From positions 1 to 22,746 of the forward strand of contig JBKPNZ010000055.1 in assembly GCA_046732895.1 (NCBI GenBank): DNA of 22,746 bases, given 5' to 3'. This stretch comes from JBKPNZ01 sp046732895. GTDB taxonomy: Bacteria > Actinomycetota > Thermoleophilia > Solirubrobacterales > 70-9. The position numbers were made by a program, and so were the translations under genes. Of the stretch, positions 1 through 6,480 are shown piece by piece. Numbering within the stretch: position 1 is the stretch's first letter; each line of letters opens with the position of its first letter. Below the pieces are notes generated by a model. That model made no database searches, was not told the origin of the DNA, and worked only from the letters and a program-made list of their open reading frames with translations.

Positions 1-675
1 GAGCGGGGAAGCGGCGAGCGGAAGCTCGAGCACCGCGACCGCGCCCTCCTCGCCCAGTCGCAGGCGAAACCGCCCGCCGTGGCTGGCGGCGACGCGCGCC
101 GCGACCGCCAGGCCGTGACCGCGCCGCGCGTCGCGCCGCCGCCAGGAACGAGCGCGCACGGCGGGGAGATCGTCGGCGACCTCGACCCGTAGCCCGCCGA
201 CGCAGATCGAGGCGCTCACCGCAACCCGCAGCCCGCCGTGCTCGAGCGAGTTCGAGATCAGGTTGTCGAGCGCTTGCGAGACCTGGGCGGGATCGGCCAG
301 AACCGTCGCGCGGCCCGCCCGCCAGCTCAGCTCGAGGGTGTGCCCGGAGGCCGCGGCGGGCCCGCGCCATCTCTCGACCGCCGACTCGACGAGGGCGCGG
401 CCGGCAACCGGCCGCACGGCCGGCGGGGATCCGCCGCGGTTGATCTCCTCGTCGAGGTGGGTGAGGGCCGCAAGCGCGAGGTCCAGCGATCCCACCCCGC
501 CCATCGCAGGCGAGGGGCCGAGCTGGGCCCCGAGCGCCAGCGCCTGCAGCGGCCGGCGCAGCTCATGGAGCGCTCGGTTGAGCCGCTCGCGGCGCCGCCG
601 CTCCCAAGTCCAGCCGACCACGGCAACGCTCGCGATGGTCAGCGCCAGCGGCCACAGAACGGCGGCCGGGCTCAC
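1..675 (-). CDS. Sensor histidine kinase, C-terminus cut by window edge
   Basis: Membrane-bound sensor kinase partner of the response regulator encoded just upstream. The GTG start at 675 overlaps the regulator's TGA (GTGA), which fixes the start and implies coupled translation. The 225 visible residues show one N-terminal membrane segment (about 4-24), an Arg-rich stretch, an H-box HELRRPLQ with His37 as the likely phosphorylated residue, and an N-box DNLISNSLEHG (about 137-147). A GHGLAVAARVAASHGG stretch (about 186-201) matches the G2 box. There is no periplasmic sensor domain and no HAMP domain, so any stimulus must be sensed in the membrane or cytoplasm. The G1 box is unusual: VADDLPAV stands where DxGxG is expected. 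The reading frame is open to base 1, so the true C-terminus lies outside; little beyond the catalytic domain is likely to be missing. Family assignment is firm, signal unknown. Confidence 0.88.
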   Translation of the reverse strand, partial: MSPAAVLWPLALTIASVAVVGWTWERRRRERLNRALHELRRPLQALALGAQLGPSPAMGGVGSLDLALAALTHLDEEINRGGSPPAVRPVAGRALVESAVERWRGPAAASGHTLELSWRAGRATVLADPAQVSQALDNLISNSLEHGGLRVAVSASICVGGLRVEVADDLPAVRARSWRRRDARRGHGLAVAARVAASHGGRFRLRLGEEGAVAVLELPLAASPL

Positions 676-1403
676 GCCGGCTCCTCCTCGGGACCATCGA
701 TCAGGCGGTAGCCGACGCCCCAGCAGTTGACGACGAACCGCCCGGCCTCGGGGTCGAGCTTGCGCCGAAGGCGGCTCGCGTGCGAATCGAGCGTGCGAGT
801 GCGCCCCATGGAACGAAAGCCCCAGACGTCGCGCAGGAGCTCCTGTTTGGTGAACACCCGGCGAGGGTCGGACGCGAGCGCGCAGAGCAGCGTGAACTCC
901 TTGTTCGCCAGCTCGACGCGGCGGCCGTCGACGCGGACCTCGCGGCGGGCCGGGTCGATGACGAGGTCGCCGATCCGCTGCGGCCCCAGGTGCCGCTCGC
1001 CGTGGCGGCGCAGCGCGATCCGAACGCGCGCCGCCAGCTCCGGGTAGTGGAACGGCTTGACGATGTAGTCGTCGGCCCCCTCCCCCAGCCCGCGCATGCG
1101 ATCGGTCGGGGTCGAGCGACCGCTCACGACGATGATCGGCAGCTGCGGGTCGAACCGCCCGACCACCCCCTCAGAGCGGCGGATCTCGCGCAGGACGTCC
1201 AGCCCGCCGGCGTCGGGAAGGCGCAAGTCGAGGAGCAGGAGGTCGGGCGCCTTGTACTGGCACAGGCGAAGGGCATCGTCGGCCGAGGGCGCGGGGAGCG
1301 GCGCGAACTCGTCCGCCTCGAGGTGATCGCAGAGCAGTTCGAGCGTCGGCTCGTCGTCCTCGCAGACGACGATCGTTGCGCGCGGCTCGTTGCGCGGAAG
1401 CAT
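672..1403 (-). CDS. OmpR/PhoB-type response regulator
   Basis: DNA-binding response regulator of a two-component system, 243 aa, the usual length for the OmpR class. The receiver domain (about 9-130) has the acidic cluster EDD at 15-17, the phosphoacceptor Asp59 in LLLLDLRLPD, Ser94 in VVSGR and Lys116 in IVKPF. A winged-helix DNA-binding domain (about 140-238) follows, with the typical TKQELLRDVWG and HASRLRRKLD segments and a C-terminal GVGYRLI hairpin. The ATG at 1403 shares one base with the stop of the DUF192 gene (TGATG), and its stop overlaps the kinase start. The three genes therefore look like one transcript. The target genes cannot be read from the window. Confidence 0.95.
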   Translation of the reverse strand: MLPRNEPRATIVVCEDDEPTLELLCDHLEADEFAPLPAPSADDALRLCQYKAPDLLLLDLRLPDAGGLDVLREIRRSEGVVGRFDPQLPIIVVSGRSTPTDRMRGLGEGADDYIVKPFHYPELAARVRIALRRHGERHLGPQRIGDLVIDPARREVRVDGRRVELANKEFTLLCALASDPRRVFTKQELLRDVWGFRSMGRTRTLDSHASRLRRKLDPEAGRFVVNCWGVGYRLIDGPEEEPA

Positions 1404-1714
1404 CAGCGCCCGCCCTCGCTCGGCGACTCGAGGACGGCGCTCGCCTGGCGGTCGGTGAGGACACGCCGCGGTGGGACCCCGAGCACCTGCCGGAGCACCG
1501 AGCCGTCGGAGTCCAGGAAGGCGACGTCGAGCGCGAAGCGCATGCCGAATGTGTGGACGCTGCGGCAGCGAGGGATGAGAAGCCCGGCGCCGGCCCGCTC
1601 GCGCTCGAGCAGCACGAGGCCGAGCGCTCGCGCCGTCCGGGAACCCGCCACCGGCACGGTGTGGCCGTGGAGGGTGATGTGGCGGAGTCCCCGGAAGCGA
1701 CGCGGTGGCTGCAT
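1403..1714 (-). CDS. DUF192 family protein
   Basis: Small protein of the DUF192 family, 103 aa from the ATG at 1714. Family hallmarks are the ARALGLVLLERE segment, then RCRSVHTFGMRFALDVAFLD, the conserved block in which most members have a WMKNT-like stretch before a PLD-like turn. A longer frame opens at 1804, but the extra residues look like translated intergenic DNA and would overlap the divergent SprT gene. MQPPRRFRG is therefore preferred, although no strong ribosome site precedes it. No signal peptide is seen with this start. The biochemical role of the family is not established. It is first in an apparent operon with the two-component system, which may hint at a shared envelope-related job, but that is inference. 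Confidence 0.72.
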   Translation of the reverse strand: MQPPRRFRGLRHITLHGHTVPVAGSRTARALGLVLLERERAGAGLLIPRCRSVHTFGMRFALDVAFLDSDGSVLRQVLGVPPRRVLTDRQASAVLESPSEGGR

Positions 1715-1774
1715 GCCCGCGTAAACCCCGCGGGCCGGGTTGGGCGCCCCCTCATTCGCCGCCGAGCCCTCCCC

Positions 1775-1780
1775 TAGGTT
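1775..1780 (+). promoter_or_regulatory. Candidate -10 element for a leaderless SprT-like gene
   Basis: TAGGTT lies 7 nt before the GTG at 1788, the spacing expected when the transcript begins at the start codon. There is no ribosome-binding site. No convincing -35 is seen. The same TAG-GWT hexamer occurs before other starts in the window (13573-13578 minus, 22479-22484 plus). Confidence 0.4.
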
Positions 1781-1787
1781 GGCCATC

Positions 1788-2288
1788 GTGAAAGCTCGCG
1801 CCAAGCGCCGTCCGATCCGACGCGGCCCGGCGTACTACGCGGTCGCGGGGCTCGATCTGCGCAAGGAGATGGAGCGGATGTGTGCGCTTGAAGCGCTCGG
1901 CGGAGCGCGAGGCCCCCTCGTCCGACACGCACCCACGCTCACCGTGCGCCGCGCCTCCCGACGCCCGCGCTCACGCCTGGGCGTCGCCTGGCCCGACGAG
2001 CACCGGCTCTCGGTGACGGCGTACCCCGGGATCCGCCCGAGCGCGGTGCTCGAGACGCTTTGTCACGAGTTGGTTCACCTGTATCTCGGTCGGGGCAGGG
2101 GTCGCGAGGGCTGGCACGGCGCCCGGTTCAAGGCGACCCTGCACACCGCGATCATCGAGCGCTTCGGGGTCGAGGTCGCGCGGGCGCCGAACGCCTACCA
2201 CGGCCACTACGCCGCCGCGATCGAGCGCGGGCTGACGGCTCAGGCCCGCCTTTTCGAGCCGGATGAGCTCGATCGCAGGGCGGCCTGA
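1788..2288 (+). CDS. SprT-like zinc metalloprotease-fold protein
   Basis: Protein of the SprT-like/zincin superfamily, 166 aa from a GTG. The zinc-binding and catalytic motif HELVH is at residues 93-97, followed by WHGARFK (about 109-115), the usual downstream feature of SprT-like domains that supplies further metal-binding residues. The N-terminal 20 residues are very basic (KARAKRRPIRRG), which could help nucleic-acid binding. The frame can be extended to an ATG at 1740, but the GTG is preferred because the added residues are low-complexity and a -10-like hexamer sits just before it. The gene diverges from the DUF192 operon. Bacterial members are poorly characterised; eukaryotic relatives (Spartan) cleave DNA-protein crosslinks, so a similar role is possible but unproven. 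Confidence 0.82.
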   Translation: MKARAKRRPIRRGPAYYAVAGLDLRKEMERMCALEALGGARGPLVRHAPTLTVRRASRRPRSRLGVAWPDEHRLSVTAYPGIRPSAVLETLCHELVHLYLGRGRGREGWHGARFKATLHTAIIERFGVEVARAPNAYHGHYAAAIERGLTAQARLFEPDELDRRAA

Positions 2289-2320
2289 GCGACGATCGCG
2301 AACAGGCCTCCTTCGACGCG

Positions 2321-2399
2321 GAGGGTGCAAACCCTCGTTCAGGCGGCGCGCCAATTCAGCGCCGACGACCGGCATCGGCAAAGATGCTCATCTCGGCGC
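2321..2399 (+). other. Foldable leader with two hairpins ahead of unknown gene
   Basis: The 151-nt gap between the SprT-like gene and the GTG at 2440 contains two clear stem-loops. Bases 2321-2336 form GAGGGT-GCAA-ACCCTC, a perfect 6-bp stem closed by a GNRA tetraloop. Bases 2359-2399 form a 7-bp basal stem (GCGCCGA with TCGGCGC), an internal loop and a 5-bp apical stem (GCATC with GATGC) with loop GGCAAA. The ribosome site at 2426-2436 follows. No U-tract is present, so neither is a classic terminator. I cannot match it to a known riboswitch class. Confidence 0.4.
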
Positions 2400-2439
2400 G
2401 GGGCCTGAGCCGCCGGCCGGTGATCGGAGAAGGAAGCAA

Positions 2440-2904
2440 GTGGAGAAGGCAACGCGCAGAGGCAACTACGAGTCGGGCTCCGACTACGTTCTCGAGTACG
2501 GCGAGTTGCGCTTTTCCTTCAACGAAGAGGACTTCTCCCAGCGCGTCGAACAGGCCGCGGTCAAGCTCGACTTCGTCGATCAGGGACTGATGGCCGAGGA
2601 GCTTCACGATCTGCTCGAGCTCGCCGTGAACGGCGAGATCCTCGAGCCCTCGTCGGCCCTCGGCGAACACGTGGTCGAGCACTGGACCGAGCTTGTCGGC
2701 CCGGCGAACCGCAGCCTGGTGCATTGGATCCGCCGGCTGGTCTTCCGCGGGGCCTGGCTCGACCAGCGGGTCAAGGAGGGCGAGCTCGACGTCGTCTTCG
2801 ACCCCGACACTCACACCTTCGGCTACGTCCAGCCGGACCGCGACGCCGAGCCAATCGAACTCTCCCGCGAGCCCTCATGGGCTCGCCTCGCTTACCGGCC
2901 CTAG
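2440..2904 (+). CDS. Hypothetical acidic protein
   Basis: Unrecognised 154-aa cytoplasmic protein. The GTG at 2440 is chosen because a purine-rich GGAGAAGGAAG immediately precedes it; an upstream in-frame ATG at 2263 would add low-complexity residues and overlap the SprT-like gene. The protein begins with a short basic stretch, then is acidic and mostly helical in appearance. Segments such as QAAVKLDFVDQGLMAEELHD and the HWIRRLVFRGAWL region suggest amphipathic helices. The end (FDPDTHTFGYVQPDR) looks like beta strand. No catalytic motif, membrane segment or signal peptide is visible. Its TAG stop shares a CTAG palindrome with the stop of the convergent Rho-like gene. Function not assigned. 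Confidence 0.7.
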   Translation: MEKATRRGNYESGSDYVLEYGELRFSFNEEDFSQRVEQAAVKLDFVDQGLMAEELHDLLELAVNGEILEPSSALGEHVVEHWTELVGPANRSLVHWIRRLVFRGAWLDQRVKEGELDVVFDPDTHTFGYVQPDRDAEPIELSREPSWARLAYRP

Positions 2905-4223
2905 AGCGCGCTGAGCAGCTCCGCGTTCGAGGGTGAGGCCTCGATGCGCTCGCGCAGCAGGCGCGCCGCTTCGACCGGATCCAGGTCGGCGAGCAGGGCG
3001 CGAAGGCGGCGGACCGCCTCGAGCTCGTCGGTCTCGCGGAGCTCATCCTCGTTCGACACGCGGCACTCGCCCGCCTTCAGCGCGGGGACGACTCCGTTCG
3101 CGGCCAGCTCGGGGTCGAGCGTGATCAGCGAGCTCTCCGTTGTGATGACGGCCCGCTCCGCCTCGCCCTCGTCCGCCGCTCCCTCGAGGACCGTGGCGAC
3201 GACGGTCAGCGAGCCGCCTCCCGCGAGGTTGCGCCCCGAGCCGAAGATCCGCTTGGAGGAGTCGGCGTCGCCCGCGGCGTGTGCGAGCCGCGAGAGCGAG
3301 TCGCTCAGAAGCACGACGTCGGCGCCGCTCTCCGCGAGCCGCCGCGCTCGCTCGGCCGCGAGCTGCGCCACGGCCAGCTGATCCCGGGGGCCGAGATCGG
3401 CGGTGGCGATCGCCAGCTCGCCGTCTGAGACAGCCTCGCGCCAGGCGGTGGCCTCCTCCGGACGCTCATCGACGAGGAGTACGACAAGGCGCACGCCCTC
3501 GACCGCCTCGACGGCCTTGGCGATCGACCGCAGCAGCGTCGTCCGGCCGGAGCGCGGCGCGCTGCGCACGAGCACGCGCTGGCCGAGCGCCAGCGGCGCG
3601 AGCAGGTCGACCGCCCGCGCGAGGACGTCAGCGGGGTCCGTGTCGAGCGGGAGCCGCTGGTCCGGGAGCACCGGGGGCAGGGCGTCGAACTCAGGGCGCT
3701 CGCTCGTGAGCGGCTCCTCGCCGTTCACCGCGTCGACGTGCACCAGGGCGCGGTGGCGCTCGCCCCGCCGAGGCTCGCGCGCTGGGCCGGCGACCTCGTC
3801 GCCGGGACGGAGCTCGCATCGGCGCACCTGCGAGGCGGAGATGTAGACGTCCCCTTCCCCCGGCTCGAGCCCGCTCAGCCGCAGGAACCCGAAGCGCTGC
3901 TGGGTGATGTCCAAGACGCCGCTGACCTCCTCGGTCGACACCTCCTCGTCTTTGGGGCCGCCGGCGTCGACCTCTTCTGCTTCGTCCTCGGCGTCCGTGA
4001 CGACGGCTCCTTCGACGATCACCTCGCCGCCCTCCGCCTCCTCGGCTTCGCCTCCAGGGGCGTCGGGGCGAGCCTCTGCCTGCTCAGCCTCCGCAGGCTC
4101 GACCTGCCCACCGGCGGCCTCGATCGCCGCGATGAGCTCGTCCCGACGCAGCAGGCGGTAGCGCTCGACTCCGAGCTCCGCGGCACGGGCGTGCAGGTCG
4201 GCCATGTGGGGCGTATCGGGCAT
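2901..4223 (-). CDS. Degenerate Rho-like protein (divergent termination factor paralogue)
   Basis: Rho-family protein, 440 aa from the ATG at 4223, which lies 22 nt after glpD. The order is: a Rho N-terminal helical region (about 8-38), an acidic linker (about 41-100), a cold-shock-like RNA-binding domain (about 101-170; GVLDITQQRFGFLR and DVYISASQVRR match Rho well), and a RecA-like core. The core keeps GQR, DERPEE (catalytic Glu), the Walker B region VVLLSDSLSRLA and FGSGRN. Key motor parts are changed. The P-loop reads SAPRSGRTT, with Arg227 where Rho has the essential lysine. The Q-loop segment is shortened by about 17 residues. The FKGTGN R-loop motif is absent. By ungapped hand alignment with remembered E. 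coli Rho, the arginine-finger position is Glu. RNA binding looks intact, but ring-translocase activity looks doubtful. A normal rho gene presumably exists elsewhere. Confidence 0.85.
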   Translation of the reverse strand: MPDTPHMADLHARAAELGVERYRLLRRDELIAAIEAAGGQVEPAEAEQAEARPDAPGGEAEEAEGGEVIVEGAVVTDAEDEAEEVDAGGPKDEEVSTEEVSGVLDITQQRFGFLRLSGLEPGEGDVYISASQVRRCELRPGDEVAGPAREPRRGERHRALVHVDAVNGEEPLTSERPEFDALPPVLPDQRLPLDTDPADVLARAVDLLAPLALGQRVLVRSAPRSGRTTLLRSIAKAVEAVEGVRLVVLLVDERPEEATAWREAVSDGELAIATADLGPRDQLAVAQLAAERARRLAESGADVVLLSDSLSRLAHAAGDADSSKRIFGSGRNLAGGGSLTVVATVLEGAADEGEAERAVITTESSLITLDPELAANGVVPALKAGECRVSNEDELRETDELEAVRRLRALLADLDPVEAARLLRERIEASPSNAELLSAL

Positions 4224-4245
4224 GGCGGCGCAGAATATCCCCTGG

Positions 4246-5928
4246 TCAGGGCCGGGCTGGGTCGATGCCTTCGGCTGCGGCGTGCGCGAGCCAGGCCTCG
4301 GCTTCGCGCTCGACCCGCGTGGAGTCCCAGCCCAACTCCGCGCCCAGCGCGGCGGCCACCGGACGGACAGCATCTGCCGTCCGCAGGCTCGGCGCCGCCA
4401 GCAGGCCAAGCCGGGTGCGCCGCAACAGCAAGTCGGCGACGCTGCAGGCCTGCTCCAGGCGCGCAGCGATCACCGCCTCCGCGAGCAGGTCGGGGTGGCC
4501 GGGAACGATCGGCGCGGCGAGCTCGGGGCGCTCGGCGGCCACTCTCAGGACGGCCTGCCCGGCGTGGCCGTAGCGGAAGCCGAGGAGCCGGCGGTAGTCG
4601 TCGGGCAGCTCCTGCTCGGTGAGGCCGTCCGGGGGATCGAGGTCATCATCGGAAGCCCCCATCCCGAGCGGCAGCTCAGCGGTCCGGCAGGGCGCCTCGC
4701 GGCCGTCACGCTCGACCAGGCGATCGACCACCTGCCTGGCCATCCGGCGCCAGGTCGTGAGCTTGCCACCGGTGATGGTGAGCAGTCCGGACGAGGTCTC
4801 GTAGAGCTCCGCGCGGCGTGAGATGTCGACCGACTTCCGGGGGTCACCGGTGGAGATCAGAGGCCGCACGCCGGCGTAGGCACCGGTCAGGTCCGAGTCC
4901 GTGAGGCTCGTGCCGAAGAACGAGTTGACCGCGTCCAAGAGATAGGTGATGTCGGCCCTCGACGGCGCGACCTGCGAGATGTCGCCGTCGAAGTCGCGAT
5001 CGGTGGTGCCGACCAGCGGCTGGCCGTACCACGGCAGCGCGAAGACGGTGCGATCCTCGCCGGCCGGGACGATGCAGGCGGCGTGGTCGAGGCGCAGCTT
5101 GTCCGCCGCGATTGTGATGTGGGTGCCGCGGCTGGGCGCGATCCTCGGTACGTCCTCCTCGTCGAGGATCTCTTCGGGCCGGATCCGGTCGGCCCAGACG
5201 CCGGTCGCGTTGATGACGTTGTCGGCGGCCACCTGGAACGCCTCGCCGGTTTCGCCATCGACGCAGGTGACTCCGCGCGCGACGCCGTCGTCGGAGAGAA
5301 GGCCGGTGACCTCGGCTCGGTTCACGCCGACCGCACCAAAGCGCTCGGCCTCGCCGAGGATCGTGAGCACCAGGCGGACGTCGTCGGTCTGGCAGTCGTA
5401 GAAGAGGTAGGCCTCGCGCGGCGCGAGCGGCTCGAGCGCAGGGATCAGCTCGACGGCCTCCTCACCCGGGATCGTCCGATGGCGATCGGGCGACCAGTAA
5501 TCGCCGGCGTGCTCGCGCGCCGCGCGCTCGCGCCGGGCCTGGCCGACGCGAGTGCTCGCCATCACGTCGTACATGTTGAGCCCGATGCCGAGCATGCGCG
5601 AGCGCCGCTCATCGCCGAGGGTGGGAACCAGGAAAGGGGTCGGGTAGACCAGATGCGGCGCCAGCTGGACCATCAGCTGGCGCTCCAGCAGTGCCTCGCG
5701 GACGAGGCCCAGGTCGAAGTTCTGCAGGTAGCGGAGCCCCCCGTGGACCATCTTGGAGGAGCGGCTTGAGGTCCCGATCGCCCAGTCCGCTCGCTCCACG
5801 ATCGCCACGGAATAGCCTCGCGAGGCGGCGTCGAGGGCGACACCGGCGCCGGTGACGCCGCCGCCGATGACGACCACGTCGAAACGCTCGCCCGTGAGCG
5901 CCTCGAGCGCCTTTTCACGCCGAAGCAT
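4246..5928 (-). CDS. glpD: FAD-dependent glycerol-3-phosphate dehydrogenase
   Basis: Oxidises sn-glycerol 3-phosphate to dihydroxyacetone phosphate and passes electrons to quinone at the membrane, linking glycerol/lipid breakdown to respiration. The 560-aa length is normal. The N-terminal Rossmann FAD motif is VVIGGGVTGAGVALDAASRG (about 19-38), followed by the family signature SSRSSKMVHGGLRYLQ. Further family segments include INATGVWAD and SRGTHI, with GGKLTTWRRMA towards the C-terminal third and a helical C-terminal domain. The ATG at 5928 is 6 nt after the nitroreductase stop, so the two are probably cotranscribed. The nearby WS/DGAT acyltransferase would also handle glycerol-derived lipids, but it is in a different transcript. 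Confidence 0.95.
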   Translation of the reverse strand: MLRREKALEALTGERFDVVVIGGGVTGAGVALDAASRGYSVAIVERADWAIGTSSRSSKMVHGGLRYLQNFDLGLVREALLERQLMVQLAPHLVYPTPFLVPTLGDERRSRMLGIGLNMYDVMASTRVGQARRERAAREHAGDYWSPDRHRTIPGEEAVELIPALEPLAPREAYLFYDCQTDDVRLVLTILGEAERFGAVGVNRAEVTGLLSDDGVARGVTCVDGETGEAFQVAADNVINATGVWADRIRPEEILDEEDVPRIAPSRGTHITIAADKLRLDHAACIVPAGEDRTVFALPWYGQPLVGTTDRDFDGDISQVAPSRADITYLLDAVNSFFGTSLTDSDLTGAYAGVRPLISTGDPRKSVDISRRAELYETSSGLLTITGGKLTTWRRMARQVVDRLVERDGREAPCRTAELPLGMGASDDDLDPPDGLTEQELPDDYRRLLGFRYGHAGQAVLRVAAERPELAAPIVPGHPDLLAEAVIAARLEQACSVADLLLRRTRLGLLAAPSLRTADAVRPVAAALGAELGWDSTRVEREAEAWLAHAAAEGIDPARP

Positions 5929-5934
5929 CCCTGC

Positions 5935-6444
5935 TCAGTCGAGGTAGGCGACGACGTTCTCGGCGGGCTCGCGCTCGGGCGCCTGGCGCTCCTGCGCGGG
6001 CTCACCCAGGTGGATCAGGCTCACGAAGCGCTCGTCCGCGCCCAGGCCGACGGCTGCGCGACCGGCATCGGTGCGCAGGACCTCCGGGGTGCGCCAGTAC
6101 CCGCCGAGCCCACGGGCATGGGCCGCGAGCAGCACGATGTAGGCGGCGCAGGCGGTGGCGTGCAGGTCCTCCTCGTCCTGAACGGAATCGCCGCTCAGCA
6201 CGCAGGAGCAGACGACCAGCGTCGGCGCTCGGTCGAGCTTCGGCGCCGCCTCGGCGCCCGCCGCCTCCTTCAGCCGTTCCAGTGCCCGCGGTCCGACCAC
6301 CCGGAACCGCCAGGGATTCGTCAGGTGGTGGTTGGGCGCCCAGCGGGCAAGCTCCAGCAACTCGTCGATCGCGACCCGCGGCAGCGGCTCGGGCCGGAAT
6401 GCCTTGTGGGTGCGCCGCGTGCGGATCGCGGTCTCGACATCCAT
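5935..6444 (-). CDS. Nitroreductase family protein
   Basis: FMN-dependent oxidoreductase of the nitroreductase family, 169 aa. The N-terminal IRTRRTHKAFRPEPL is the classic FMN-phosphate-binding start of the family. It is followed by LARWAPNHHLTNPWRFRVV, and by ATACAAYIVLLAAHARGLGGYW in the middle, which corresponds to the helix lining the dimer interface. The C-terminal SLIHLGEP is the usual final strand. Members reduce nitro compounds, quinones or other electron acceptors with NAD(P)H; the real substrate cannot be read. It sits 37 nt after the last gene of the B12 operon and 6 nt before glpD. A TACGGT hexamer 7 nt before the ATG may give it its own leaderless promoter. Confidence 0.9.
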   Translation of the reverse strand: MDVETAIRTRRTHKAFRPEPLPRVAIDELLELARWAPNHHLTNPWRFRVVGPRALERLKEAAGAEAAPKLDRAPTLVVCSCVLSGDSVQDEEDLHATACAAYIVLLAAHARGLGGYWRTPEVLRTDAGRAAVGLGADERFVSLIHLGEPAQERQAPEREPAENVVAYLD

Positions 6445-6451
6445 CGCGAGA

Positions 6452-6457
6452 ACCGTA
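6452..6457 (-). promoter_or_regulatory. Candidate -10 for nitroreductase-glpD-rho-like transcript
   Basis: TACGGT on the minus strand ends 7 nt before the ATG at 6444. No ribosome site is visible there, which fits a leaderless start. No good -35 is seen, so read-through from the B12 operon remains possible. Confidence 0.3.
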
Positions 6458-6480
6458 CCGGCGCGGCCTGAGCGGCTCGC

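Noticed and set aside
1715..1804. Longer N-terminus of the DUF192 protein from ATG 1804
   Set aside because: The additional 30 residues look like translated spacer and overlap the divergent SprT-like start; the family usually begins near the strand following MQPPRRF.
2321..2336. Rho-independent terminator after the SprT-like gene
   Set aside because: The stem is short and no T-tract follows.
2289..2439. Possible cyclic-di-GMP (GEMM) riboswitch because of ACGCGGAGGG and GCAAACC
   Set aside because: The conserved second helix and the tetraloop-receptor segment are missing, so it is kept only as an unassigned structured leader.
4224..4409. Extended start of the Rho-like protein at 4409
   Set aside because: It would overlap the glpD coding end by 164 nt and add an Arg/Pro-rich stretch foreign to Rho. 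The ATG at 4223 starts the normal N-terminal domain.
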